A stretch of DNA of 64,000 nt, from NCBI RefSeq assembly GCF_020171745.1, contig NZ_JAIVAH010000017.1, forward strand, positions 124,001-188,000, in the 5' to 3' direction. Source of the DNA: Prescottella equi. GTDB taxonomy: Bacteria; Actinomycetota; Actinomycetes; Mycobacteriales; Mycobacteriaceae. The translations under genes were made by a program, and so were the position numbers. Below, in pieces: positions 53,155-60,897 of the stretch. Below the pieces are notes generated by a model that saw only the letters and a program-made list of their open reading frames with translations, made no database searches and was not told the origin of the DNA. The stretch's first letter is position 1. Each line of letters opens with the position of its first letter.

Positions 53155-54348
53155 TCAGCTGATGCGGATCTTGACGTCGGCGGGCCGAGCAATTTCCTCG
53201 TCCCGCGCCTGCTTGCGGTTTCCCTGCAGGGCGAGCGTGACTGCAGCCAGAAGCGCGAACGTACTGCCGGTCCACATCGCAACTGCGGGATCGTTTCCGA
53301 AAATGCTGATTGCAAAGGCGCTCAACGCGGTTCCGGCGGTGATCCCCAAAGTGATGACCGACGTGTGGAAGGTGCTGACAAGGTTTCCCGTGCCCCCGAT
53401 CTCGACGACACGGGTCACCAGTGGCGGGTTCATGGTGACCCCGGCGAGCCCGACGACAAGCACCATGGTGAGGACCAGAGGTTGGATCCGTCCAGCGAGT
53501 GCGAGTACGCCGAGTGAGACGAAGAGCAAGGCGTGGCCGAATCGCAGAACGCCGACGGCGTGCTTGTCCGCGAGCTTCCCGACGATCAGATTGCCGACGA
53601 GAGCGCAGAGTCCGTACGCGAGAAGTATCAGCGTCGTCGCATCCGCGCTGAACCCGGCGCTTTCTTCCAGGAGGGGAGTGAAATAGGAGAACGCCGCGTA
53701 GGCGGATCCGATGGTCAGGAAGCTCACGAGGTAGCGCGACCACAACCGAGGGAGGCGAAGGTTGCGCAAGTCCTGAGCGCTGTCGGCGGCACTGGCTGCG
53801 CTCCTCGGAGCGAGCGTGAGGAGACTGACCGCGAACACGGCCAGGGCCGCGGCGCCGAGAATATAGAACGTGGCCTGCCAGTTCCAGCGTCCGGCGATGA
53901 AGTGGGAAACGGGAAGTCCTATCACGGTGCCGACCATGATGCCGCTCAGGACGATTGAGACGGCTTCGCCGATCTTGTCCGTGCTCGGCGCAAGTCTGGT
54001 CGCGTAGACGATCGACAGCCCTACGGCTGCCCCTGCGAGGCAGCCAGTCAGAATGCGCATCAGCACCACCCACCAGTACTCATGCACGACTGGCACGAGC
54101 ATCTCGGGGATCGCGTACGCGGCGACCACGGTGAGCAGCGCTTGCTTGGGTGGGCGGTGCCGCAGGGCGTAGGCGATCACCGGCCCGCCGAGTGCCATGC
54201 CGAGCGCGAATATCGAGACGAGCAGCCCGATCTTTCCCGTGTCCACCTCGAGGTCCTTGGCCATTTCGGACATCATCGCGGGCACTTGTAGCTCACTCGA
54301 GACCACGATGATCATGGTCAGCATCAACAGGTACAGGTGTTTCTTCAA
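53155..54348 (-). CDS. MFS transporter (DHA1-like) paired with a TetR gene
   Basis: 397 residues from a TTG at 54348, chosen because GAAGGAA lies 6-12 bases upstream and hydrophobic helix 1 begins at once (LKKHLYLLMLTMIIVVSSEL). Twelve helices with the AYALRHRPPKQALL motif in the loop after helix 2 and GKLADKHAVGVLRFGH in the second half. Belongs to the AraJ/YdhP-like efflux group. It lies 85 bases downstream of the TetR gene on the same strand. Confidence 0.87.
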   Translation of the reverse strand: MKKHLYLLMLTMIIVVSSELQVPAMMSEMAKDLEVDTGKIGLLVSIFALGMALGGPVIAYALRHRPPKQALLTVVAAYAIPEMLVPVVHEYWWVVLMRILTGCLAGAAVGLSIVYATRLAPSTDKIGEAVSIVLSGIMVGTVIGLPVSHFIAGRWNWQATFYILGAAALAVFAVSLLTLAPRSAASAADSAQDLRNLRLPRLWSRYLVSFLTIGSAYAAFSYFTPLLEESAGFSADATTLILLAYGLCALVGNLIVGKLADKHAVGVLRFGHALLFVSLGVLALAGRIQPLVLTMVLVVGLAGVTMNPPLVTRVVEIGGTGNLVSTFHTSVITLGITAGTALSAFAISIFGNDPAVAMWTGSTFALLAAVTLALQGNRKQARDEEIARPADVKIRIS

Positions 54349-54379
54349 GGGAATTCCTTCGGTGATCGACAGCAGAATA

Positions 54380-54395
54380 TGTATTTGAAAGTACA
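54380..54395. promoter_or_regulatory. Possible operator ahead of the MFS gene
   Basis: TGTA-8 bases-TACA inverted repeat in the gap between the TetR and MFS genes, in a stretch richer in A and T than its surroundings. Related to, but not identical with, the motif upstream of the TetR gene. Confidence 0.35.
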
Positions 54396-54433
54396 AAACT
54401 CGGAGATGGCTCAACGCCGTTGTGTTCCAGCGT

Positions 54434-55036
54434 TTATGCCCGCAAGGAGTCGATGTGCAGATCCGCAACCTTGCGCAGTTCGGCAGGCTTGGTGCCCGCC
54501 TGTGCGAGAACGCGTATTCCGGAGATTGCGGACACCACCATCAGGGCAGCGTCATTCGGTGCGACCTCTGATCGCAGGGTGCCATCGAGCCGCCCAGCTC
54601 GCACTGCGTCGGCCACGAGGGAGAGTTGATCGTCGAGGAAGCGGTCGAGGATGTCCGTCACGCGGGGCTCGCGGGCGCCGAGGTCGGGCGCCATGCGAGA
54701 ACTCACGATCATGCACCCTGCGGCGTGCCCGTCGTTCCTTGCTTCGACTTCCTCGTTCAGGACGAGAGCGAAGAGGGCCGTCAGGCGTTCGACTCCTGAC
54801 AGTTCGCCATCTGTCAGGATTGCTTCCTGCTCCTCCCTGGCGACGGAAACGCTGCGCTCCAGGGATCGGACGAACAGCTCGTCCTTCGAGGTGAAGGTGT
54901 TGTAGAGGCTGCTCCGCCGCACGCCGGCTGCCTCGCACAGCTGCTCGGTGGAGGTGTCCGCGAACCCGTGAACCCGGAACTGCTTGACGGCAGCATCCAG
55001 AACCGCAGCCTCGTCGAATCCTCTCGGTCTGCCCAT
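54434..55036 (-). CDS. TetR-type regulator upstream of the MFS gene
   Basis: 200 residues from the ATG at 55036 (MGRPRGFDEAAVL, a typical start for this subgroup). Helix-turn-helix in residues about 27-55 (TEQLCEAAGVRRSSLYNTFTSKDELF). The C-terminal ligand domain has GCMIVSSRMAPDL and the C-terminal helix near ALMVVSAISGIRVLAQAG. Same strand as the efflux gene that follows, so both may be one unit or separately controlled by this repressor. Confidence 0.88.
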   Translation of the reverse strand: MGRPRGFDEAAVLDAAVKQFRVHGFADTSTEQLCEAAGVRRSSLYNTFTSKDELFVRSLERSVSVAREEQEAILTDGELSGVERLTALFALVLNEEVEARNDGHAAGCMIVSSRMAPDLGAREPRVTDILDRFLDDQLSLVADAVRAGRLDGTLRSEVAPNDAALMVVSAISGIRVLAQAGTKPAELRKVADLHIDSLRA

Positions 55037-55047
55037 GACCACCAAGC

Positions 55048-55061
55048 TACACAATTATGTA
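55048..55061. promoter_or_regulatory. Possible TetR operator ahead of the regulator gene
   Basis: TACA-6 bases-TGTA, with the inner bases also partly symmetric (12 of 14 positions agree with the reverse complement), 12 bases upstream of the TetR start codon. A-T-rich island in G-C-rich surroundings. Confidence 0.45.
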
Positions 55062-55116
55062 CTCGCGTGTCCAAAAGTCTGGAGCGACTCCATCCCCTCC
55101 GTCTCGCAGTCGGGTG

Positions 55117-55989
55117 TCAGTGACCGATCCTGTCGAGTTCCGCCACCGCCGCTTCGGGGAGCGAGAGTGCGGCTCCGGTGATGTTCTGGTGGAGGTGCGC
55201 TGTCGAGGATGTGCCTGGAATGAGCAGGATGTTCGGGGAGCGCTGCAGCAGCCATGCGAGGGCCACCGACATCGGCGTTGCCTCGAGATCGTCGGCTACC
55301 GCCGAAAGCCTCTCGGACTGCAGCGGTGTGAAGCCTCCCAGTGGAAAGAACGGAACATAGGCGACACCCTGCTCGGCGAGTTGGTCGATGAGGGCGTCGT
55401 CGTAGCGGTGCGTGAGGTTGTACATGTTCTGAACGCACACGATCGGGGCGATGCCCTGTGCCTCTGCGACCTGCTCGGAGGTGACGTTGCTGACCCCGAG
55501 ATGTCTGATCAGACCCTCTTCCTGCAGTTCCGAGAGCGTGCCGAACGCTTCTGCGAGGGAGCCGGGTTGCGGGCCGGTCGCGTCGCCCATCCGCATGTTG
55601 ACGAGATCGAGAACCTCGACCCCGAGGGACCGAATGTTCTGCTGCACCTGCGTACGGAGGTCTTCGGGCCGGCGAGCGGTGGGCCAGCCGCCTCGTGCGT
55701 CGCGCTTCGCGCCGACCTTCGTCGCGATGAACAGCGAATCAGGGTAGGGGTGAAGAGCTGCGCCGATCAGTTCGTTGGTGATCCGGGGACCGTACGCTTC
55801 GCTGGTGTCGATGTGGGTGATGCCGGCCTCGACGGCCTCGCGCAGAACGGCCAGGGCGCCGTCGCGGTCGGCGGGTGACCCCATGGCTCCCGGGCCCGCG
55901 AGCTGCATGGCCCCGTAGCCGAACCTGGTGACGGAAGAGTCGCCGAGAGTCCAAGTGCCGCCGGGAAGTGAATTACTTAGTGCTTCCAT
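55117..55989 (-). CDS. Aldo/keto reductase
   Basis: 290 residues from the ATG at 55989. TIM-barrel NADPH-dependent reductase of aldehydes or ketones: FGYGAMQLAGPGAMG at the N-terminus, HIDTSEAYGP (catalytic Asp and Tyr), FIATKVGAKRD (catalytic Lys), NIRSLGVEVLDLVNMRMGD (in place of the usual His segment), and LIPGTSSTAHLHQNI for the coenzyme. Close to the YdbC/AKR11-like oxidoreductases. Divergent from an HxlR regulator with a 17-bp palindrome between, which likely controls it. Confidence 0.9.
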   Translation of the reverse strand: MEALSNSLPGGTWTLGDSSVTRFGYGAMQLAGPGAMGSPADRDGALAVLREAVEAGITHIDTSEAYGPRITNELIGAALHPYPDSLFIATKVGAKRDARGGWPTARRPEDLRTQVQQNIRSLGVEVLDLVNMRMGDATGPQPGSLAEAFGTLSELQEEGLIRHLGVSNVTSEQVAEAQGIAPIVCVQNMYNLTHRYDDALIDQLAEQGVAYVPFFPLGGFTPLQSERLSAVADDLEATPMSVALAWLLQRSPNILLIPGTSSTAHLHQNITGAALSLPEAAVAELDRIGH

Positions 55990-56054
55990 CGTTTTCGCCC
56001 TGCTCCTTGATCCGGGTGGCGCGTGCCGCCACTCACGACCATCATCGAAGAGTC

Positions 56055-56071
56055 CCTTCCCATGGGGAAGG
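56055..56071. promoter_or_regulatory. 17-bp palindrome between aldo/keto reductase and HxlR genes
   Basis: CCTTCCC-ATG-GGGAAGG, 7-bp perfect arms, midway between the two divergent start codons (55989 and 56118). Position and symmetry fit an operator for the HxlR dimer. Confidence 0.55.
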
Positions 56072-56117
56072 AGGCACCTGAAAGTGCGTAACTTACTCGA
56101 GGGAGAGCGAAACCGAA

Positions 56118-56567
56118 GTGGCAACGACGAGCGCGGCCCAGAAGCGGGCACTCGACAAGGCGCAGTACAACGCGTTCCTGGCGCAGTGTCCGAGTCGTCA
56201 ACTGCTCGAACGGATCTCCGACAAGTGGGTCGTTCTGGTCTTGTGTGCTCTCGGCGGCGAGACGTCCGATCCGGCGGGCGCGGTAGCCGACCCGGCAGAT
56301 GCCGCGAAGGCGATGCGGTACTCCGAGATTGCGCGGCTGCTGGCCGGGGTCAGTCAGAAGATGTTGACGCAGACGTTGCGAGCGCTCGAGCGTGACGGCC
56401 TGATCACGCGCACCGTGACGCCGACCGTGCCGGTCACTGTTTCCTACGAACTCACGGACCTCGGCCGATCGCTCCATCAGGTGACCCGAGGGCTTCGAAG
56501 CTGGGCGCAGGATCATATGCCGCAGGTCCTTGCGCACCGAGCCCTGCACGACGATGTCGATGCCTGA
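56118..56567 (+). CDS. HxlR-type winged-helix regulator
   Basis: 149 residues from the GTG at 56118. HxlR family: CPSRQLLERISDKWVVLVLCAL with the conserved N-terminal Cys, RYSEIARLLAGVSQKMLTQTLRALERDGLI (winged helix, about residues 67-96), TVPVTVSYELTDLGRSLHQVTRGLRSWA. It carries an unusual insert of about 18 residues rich in Asp, Pro and Ala (ETSDPAGAVADPADAAKAM) between helix 2 and the recognition region. HxlR proteins sense electrophiles or reactive aldehydes, often through that cysteine, which fits a divergent aldo/keto reductase. Confidence 0.9.
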   Translation: MATTSAAQKRALDKAQYNAFLAQCPSRQLLERISDKWVVLVLCALGGETSDPAGAVADPADAAKAMRYSEIARLLAGVSQKMLTQTLRALERDGLITRTVTPTVPVTVSYELTDLGRSLHQVTRGLRSWAQDHMPQVLAHRALHDDVDA

Positions 56568-56637
56568 TCGGCCCACCGACGAGGAGTTTCCGATGCGCGG
56601 CAGGTAGGGGCCGCGCGCAGCGCGCTGGTTCACGATC

Positions 56638-56653
56638 GCGCCCCCCGGGGCGC
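56638..56653 (-). terminator. Candidate terminator hairpin after the CGNR gene
   Basis: GCGCCCC-CC-GGGGCGC, 7-bp arms, directly beyond the stop codon of the minus-strand CGNR gene and between it and the convergent HxlR gene. Strong stem but a very small loop and no T-run. Confidence 0.45.
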
Positions 56654-57150
56654 TAGGCCTCCCGTTGGCGGTGCGCGTGTGTGCGCACTTTCATCCTGTT
56701 CCCGCAAGTGGTCATGGAGCACCACTTGGCAGTGCCGGGGCGACTGTGGTCGATGAGGAAGAGGTTGCACTCGGTGTTGGCGCAGGGCCGAAGCCGGCCG
56801 GGCATCTTCTCTGTGACATCGGACCAGGCCATGGCCGCGCGGACCGCGAGTCGCTCGGCCGGGGGAGTCTGCAGCTCCCACCGAATGCCGGTGGGCGCGA
56901 CCTCGGGCGTGAGGATCGCGTCGTGGATCAGTGACCCGAGGACGGCGCAGGCGTCGGCCCGGTCCCGAATCATCTCGTGCAGGGCACTCCGCATCCGCTG
57001 GAGATGCGCGATCTCGCTCTTCGAGCCCGTTCCGCCGAACCGCTGGACAAACTCGCGGCCGGCCGAACCTTGCAGGTTGTCGACCTTCTTGCCGTCGACG
57101 ATCGGTGCGCTGTTCAGCAATGCCAACAGCAGATCCTCGTCCTGAACCAC
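56653..57150 (-). CDS. CGNR zinc-finger regulator (ABATE domain)
   Basis: 165 residues from the GTG at 57150. The N-terminal 110 residues are the helical ABATE domain of stress-type transcription factors (LLLALLNSAPIVDGKKVDNL, RMRSALHEMIRD). The C-terminal 45 residues are the zinc finger: CANTECNLFLID and KWCSMTTCGNRMKVRTH, with the CGNR signature itself. Divergent from the hydrolase gene with an 8+8 inverted repeat between. Likely represses or activates that hydrolase-NmrA pair. Confidence 0.9.
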   Translation of the reverse strand: MVQDEDLLLALLNSAPIVDGKKVDNLQGSAGREFVQRFGGTGSKSEIAHLQRMRSALHEMIRDRADACAVLGSLIHDAILTPEVAPTGIRWELQTPPAERLAVRAAMAWSDVTEKMPGRLRPCANTECNLFLIDHSRPGTAKWCSMTTCGNRMKVRTHAHRQREA

Positions 57151-57207
57151 CCGGACCCCTTCCTTCGGTCACTCGATCGCTTCAGCCTTCTTCTCATGCT
57201 ACCGTCG

Positions 57208-57241
57208 AGCTAACCAGTTAAAACTAGTTAAGGGGTTAGCT
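57208..57241. promoter_or_regulatory. Operator between the CGNR regulator and the hydrolase gene
   Basis: AGCTAACC (57208-57215) and GGTTAGCT (57234-57241) are perfect 8-bp arms. Inside are CCAGTTAAAA and CTAGTTAAGG, a second, direct pair. The right arm covers the hydrolase ribosome site and ends at its ATG, so a bound protein would also block translation start. The A-T-rich content contrasts with its surroundings. Confidence 0.7.
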
Positions 57242-58120
57242 ATGACTACTGTGCACCACCGCACCGTCGCCGTCGGCGACTACGAGGTCTTCTACCGCGA
57301 GTCGGGGTCCCCGGATGCGCCCGTTCTTCTTCTGCTGCACGGGTACCCGACCAGTTCGCACATGTTTCGACATCTCATTCCGGCCCTGGCGGACCGTTAT
57401 CGCGTCGTCGCGCCCGACCACATCGGGTTCGGTCGCTCGTCGGCCCCCTCCGCCGACGACTTCGACTACACCTTCGAGTCCCTCGCAAAGGTGACACGCG
57501 CCTTCCTCGAGGAGATGGGTATCGCGAAGTACACCGTGTACGTGCAGGACTACGGCGCACCGATCGCCTGGCGCCTGGCACTGGCCGATCCCGAATCCGT
57601 CGAGGCCGTCATCTCACAGAACGGCAATGCGTACGAGGAGGGTTTCGTCCCGGCGTTCTGGGAACCGATCTGGGCTTACGGCGCGGACCGGTCCGTCGAG
57701 AACGAAGAGGCCCTGCGGCCCGCGCTGGAGCGCGAGGCGGTGGAATGGCAGTACAAGCACGGGGTCGCCGACGAGACGACCGTCGACCCCGACGCCTGGG
57801 AACACGACGTCGCGCTGCTCGGTCGCCCGGGATCCGACCGCGCCCAGCTGGATCTGTTTGCCGACTACGTCACCAATCGACAGCTGTACCCCGCGGTCCA
57901 CGACTGGCTGCGCACCACCCGGATCCCCGTACTCGCAGTGTGGGGTAAGAACGACGAAATCTTCGGTCCTGCAGGTGCCGAGGCCTTCCTGAAGGACGTG
58001 CCCCATGCTCGCGTCGAGTTGATGGACGGCGGCCACTTCCTTCTCGAGTCCAATCTCGACGACGTCGTCCGCGTCATCGATGAATGGCGAAGCGAGACTT
58101 CGGAGAGGGATCGCCGATGA
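57242..58120 (+). CDS. Alpha/beta hydrolase with an aspartate nucleophile (epoxide hydrolase / haloalkane dehalogenase type)
   Basis: 292 residues. HGYPTSSHMFRHLI is the oxyanion region, VVAPDHIGFGRSSAP follows, and VYVQDYGAPIAWRLA presents Asp in place of Ser in the nucleophile elbow, which marks the epoxide hydrolase / haloalkane dehalogenase branch. The acid/base part is WGKNDEIFGPAG and GGHFLLES (the His). The cap domain is near residues 135-215 and rich in Trp and Glu. The substrate is an epoxide, haloalkane or similar electrophile by family. Translationally coupled to the next gene (ATGA overlap) and probably controlled by the divergent CGNR protein. Confidence 0.88.
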   Translation: MTTVHHRTVAVGDYEVFYRESGSPDAPVLLLLHGYPTSSHMFRHLIPALADRYRVVAPDHIGFGRSSAPSADDFDYTFESLAKVTRAFLEEMGIAKYTVYVQDYGAPIAWRLALADPESVEAVISQNGNAYEEGFVPAFWEPIWAYGADRSVENEEALRPALEREAVEWQYKHGVADETTVDPDAWEHDVALLGRPGSDRAQLDLFADYVTNRQLYPAVHDWLRTTRIPVLAVWGKNDEIFGPAGAEAFLKDVPHARVELMDGGHFLLESNLDDVVRVIDEWRSETSERDRR

Positions 58121-58833
58121 ACATCTTCGTCATCGGAATCACCGGGAGAATCGGTCGGCTACTCACCGATCGTCTCGCGAGCCGAGGCGACACGGTCAGG
58201 GGCTTCACGCGGTCGGCCCGCGACCAGGCCGAGTTCGCCGCTGCCGGTATCGAGACATGCGTGGCCGAGCTGGGCGCGATGACGCCGCACGACCTCGCGG
58301 CGGCCGTCGCGGGCGCTGATGTGATCGTTTTCGCCGCAGGATCCAACGGTGGAGAACGAGGCGTCACCGAAGCTGTCGACCGAGACGGTGTCGCCAAGAC
58401 CATCGAAGGAGCGCATCTGGCCGGCGTTCGTCGGGTCGCGCTCGTGTCCGTCTTCCCGGAGGCCTGGAGAGAACGTCGGCTTCCCGCCGACGAGGAGTAC
58501 TACTTCGCCGTAAAGAAGGAGGCGGAGGTCGCACTCACCCGCAGCGGCCTCGACTGGGTCATTCTGCGCCCCTCTCTGTTGACGGACGAGGCCGAAACGG
58601 GGCTCGTCGCCCTCGGGCCTGCTGAAGCACACGGACAGATCGGTCGAGGCGACGTCGCCGCGACGCTCGCCCGCATCCTGCACGAACCTCGCATCAGCAG
58701 GAAGATCCTCGAGTTGAACGAGGGTGACACGCACATCGACGTAGCGGTGTCGCGTGCCGGTGCGGAACCCTCTAGTGCAATCGGACGGGAGATTACCTCT
58801 ACCGCAGGGCATTCCGGAGCCGACGCGTCGTGA
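58117..58833 (+). CDS. NmrA-like / atypical SDR NAD(P)-binding protein
   Basis: 238 residues from the ATG at 58117, overlapping the hydrolase stop, with GGAGAGGGA upstream. N-terminal Rossmann motif VIGITGRIGRLLTDRL (GxxGxxG), DVIVFAAG, and SVFPEAWRERRL with DWVILRPSLLTDE in the substrate region. Atypical SDRs of this type reduce or isomerise small compounds or act as redox sensors. The missing strict YxxxK triad makes the reaction uncertain. Works with the hydrolase in the same unit. Confidence 0.85.
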   Translation: MNIFVIGITGRIGRLLTDRLASRGDTVRGFTRSARDQAEFAAAGIETCVAELGAMTPHDLAAAVAGADVIVFAAGSNGGERGVTEAVDRDGVAKTIEGAHLAGVRRVALVSVFPEAWRERRLPADEEYYFAVKKEAEVALTRSGLDWVILRPSLLTDEAETGLVALGPAEAHGQIGRGDVAATLARILHEPRISRKILELNEGDTHIDVAVSRAGAEPSSAIGREITSTAGHSGADAS

Positions 58834-58909
58834 GGTTCGACACGCGAAAACCGCTGGCATCCAGAAGGAGTGGCATTTGAACGGACGTTTGTTTCAATCT
58901 GGTTGACCG

Positions 58910-58929
58910 CGGTAAGGATGTTGTTACCG
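58910..58929. promoter_or_regulatory. Inverted repeat upstream of the serine hydrolase
   Basis: CGGTAA-8 bases-TTACCG in the 163-bp gap before the secreted hydrolase gene. A weaker TTGAA...TTCAA pair lies at 58877-58897. Either could be an operator or part of the promoter; no regulator gene is beside them. Confidence 0.35.
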
Positions 58930-58996
58930 GGAGCGATTTCGGCTCCGACCCGCCCTAGCATCGGTGTGTCCGTTGATCGATGTCTCGAGGTGTCAT

Positions 58997-60193
58997 GTGA
59001 AGTCTTTCCAACGCAGGGTGTTGGTACCCGTTCTCGCTGTGGCCTTTTCCGGTGCCGTCGCGCTCTCCACGTCCATTGATGCGCCGGCGCGGGCGGCGAC
59101 GATCGGGGCCCCCGGCTGGCTCGGCTCCACCGGCTCGCTCGGCTCTCTCGGGGGTTCCGTCGAGGACCTGTCGTACGCGGCCGTCGCGCAGCGACTCGGT
59201 GCCGTCATGGCGGAGCAGGGTATTCCCGGAGCCCAGGTCGTCTACGCGGACCGCGGGGCCGAGCGCGAATTCGACTACGGGGTCGCGAGTGCTGCCACAG
59301 GTAGTCCGGTGACGTCCGAGACCGTGTTCGAAGCGGCGTCGCTGACGAAGGTGGTCGCCTCTTACGTCGTGCTGCAGTTGGTGGACGAGGGCGTACTCGA
59401 TCTCGACACACCGCTGTCGGAGTACTTCGACTATTCGCGGATCGCGGGTGACCCGGCGGCACAGCGGATCACCGGGCGGATGGTGCTGACGCACACCTCG
59501 GGCCTTCCGAACTGGGCGACCGGGCCGTCCAGCCCGGAGTTCGAAACCACGCCGGTAGGTACCGTGTTCGAACCCGGGACCCAGTGGTCGTACTCCGGAG
59601 AGGGCTTCTACTACCTGCAGAAGACCGTCGAGTCGCTGACCGGTGAATCGTTCGAACAGTTGGTTCGAGAGCGGGTGTTCGAACGCTTCGGGATGGTGGG
59701 AAGCGATCTCGTCACCAATCCAGCCTTCGACGCCGTCACATCCGTCGGCCACACCGCCGACGGCACGGCCCGGCCGGTTCGCAACTTTCCCCGCGCGAAT
59801 GTCGCGTACACCCTGCGGACCACGGCGGGCGACTACAACAAGTTCCTTCGCGGCGCACTGATCGACGGCGAGGGCCTCGCACCGGCGACACGGGAGATGA
59901 TGTTCACGCCCGCCGGCAGTGCCGATCATGGCGGCGGCGACCAGGACGCGATCGACCACATCAAGTGGGGACTCGGTATCGGGCTGCAGAGCAACGAACT
60001 CGGGGACGCGATCTGGCACTGGGGCGACAACGGCCCCTACAAGGCCTTCTTCATCGCCTACCCCGAGACCGGGCGCAGCATCGTGATCATGACCAACAGC
60101 GAAAACGGCTTGAACGCAGTCGATGACGTCGTCCACGAGTTCTTCGGGTCGAACACGATGTATGCGACGAGATGGATCAAGGAAGCCGAATAG
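58997..60193 (+). CDS. Secreted beta-lactamase-family serine hydrolase (class C / DD-peptidase fold)
   Basis: 398 residues from the GTG at 58997 (GAGG about 7 bases upstream). Signal peptide: basic VKSFQRR, a hydrophobic run, then DAPARAA. A low-complexity linker (GWLGSTGSLGSLGGS) precedes the enzyme. Catalytic SxxK is EAASLTKVVASYVV (Ser-Leu-Thr-Lys), the YxG/N region is WSYSGEGFYYLQ, and the third motif is WHWGDNGPY. Family members are class C beta-lactamases, DD-peptidases or esterases. The WGDNG ending resembles the esterase-type branch. Extracellular. Confidence 0.88.
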   Translation: MKSFQRRVLVPVLAVAFSGAVALSTSIDAPARAATIGAPGWLGSTGSLGSLGGSVEDLSYAAVAQRLGAVMAEQGIPGAQVVYADRGAEREFDYGVASAATGSPVTSETVFEAASLTKVVASYVVLQLVDEGVLDLDTPLSEYFDYSRIAGDPAAQRITGRMVLTHTSGLPNWATGPSSPEFETTPVGTVFEPGTQWSYSGEGFYYLQKTVESLTGESFEQLVRERVFERFGMVGSDLVTNPAFDAVTSVGHTADGTARPVRNFPRANVAYTLRTTAGDYNKFLRGALIDGEGLAPATREMMFTPAGSADHGGGDQDAIDHIKWGLGIGLQSNELGDAIWHWGDNGPYKAFFIAYPETGRSIVIMTNSENGLNAVDDVVHEFFGSNTMYATRWIKEAE

Positions 60194-60366
60194 GCGGCCC
60201 CTGTTCGACTGGCAAGTTACCCCTCGTAGCTTCGGCAGAAGATGCCTGTCACCAGCAGTGGTTTGGGCGGATGCTCTTTCGACGTGAGCGGAGGATTTCA
60301 GACGATTTTCTCGCCCAGCAGGATGTGGGCCGCGCGGGGCCGACGGAATCTCTACGTTCGCTCGGT

Positions 60367-60897
60367 ATGAACGTCCAACGCAGCGAATGGTCCGATCGTC
60401 AACAGATCCACGACGTCGTCCTGCGGTACTGCCGCGGCATCGACCGACTGGACTTCGACCTCGTCCGGTCGGCCTATCACCCGGACGGGGTCGACCATCA
60501 CACCGGTTTCGAGGGCACCCTCGACGAATACATCGCCTGGGTCGAGCCCAAATTGCGTGCCCGGCGCGGGGGGACGATGCACATCGTCGGCAACCATCTG
60601 GTCGAGCTGTTCGGCGACACCGCGATCAGCGAAACGTACGGGACGTCGGTCCACTGGGGAGAACCCGCCGACGATCCACGGGTGAACTTCACCAGCGGCG
60701 TGCGGTTCATCGACCACATGGAATGGCGGGACGGTCGATGGGCCATCGCCGAGCGGTGGGCGGTCCGCGAGTGGACCCGGTCGGACGCCGGCCGGTTCAT
60801 GCCCAAGGAGGGTGCGGGACCGTCCGGCAGTAGAGATGGTGACGATCCGCTGATCCGGCTGCAACGGAAGCTGCACGGAACGGAGGCACGGCCGTGA
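60367..60897 (+). CDS. SnoaL-like (NTF2 fold) protein
   Basis: 176 residues from the ATG at 60367. The segment RQQIHDVVLRYCRGIDRLDFDLVRSAYHPDGVDHH is the standard N-terminal helix and first strands of the SnoaL_4/NTF2 fold that forms polyketide cyclases, hydratases and steroid isomerases; VNFTSGVRFIDHMEWRDGRWAIAERWAVREWT is the closing sheet. Active-site type residues (Tyr, Asp, two His) are present. The stop overlaps the next oxidoreductase gene by four bases, so the two form a unit. The 173 bases upstream (60194-60366) hold no gene and no clear operator. Confidence 0.85.
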   Translation: MNVQRSEWSDRQQIHDVVLRYCRGIDRLDFDLVRSAYHPDGVDHHTGFEGTLDEYIAWVEPKLRARRGGTMHIVGNHLVELFGDTAISETYGTSVHWGEPADDPRVNFTSGVRFIDHMEWRDGRWAIAERWAVREWTRSDAGRFMPKEGAGPSGSRDGDDPLIRLQRKLHGTEARP

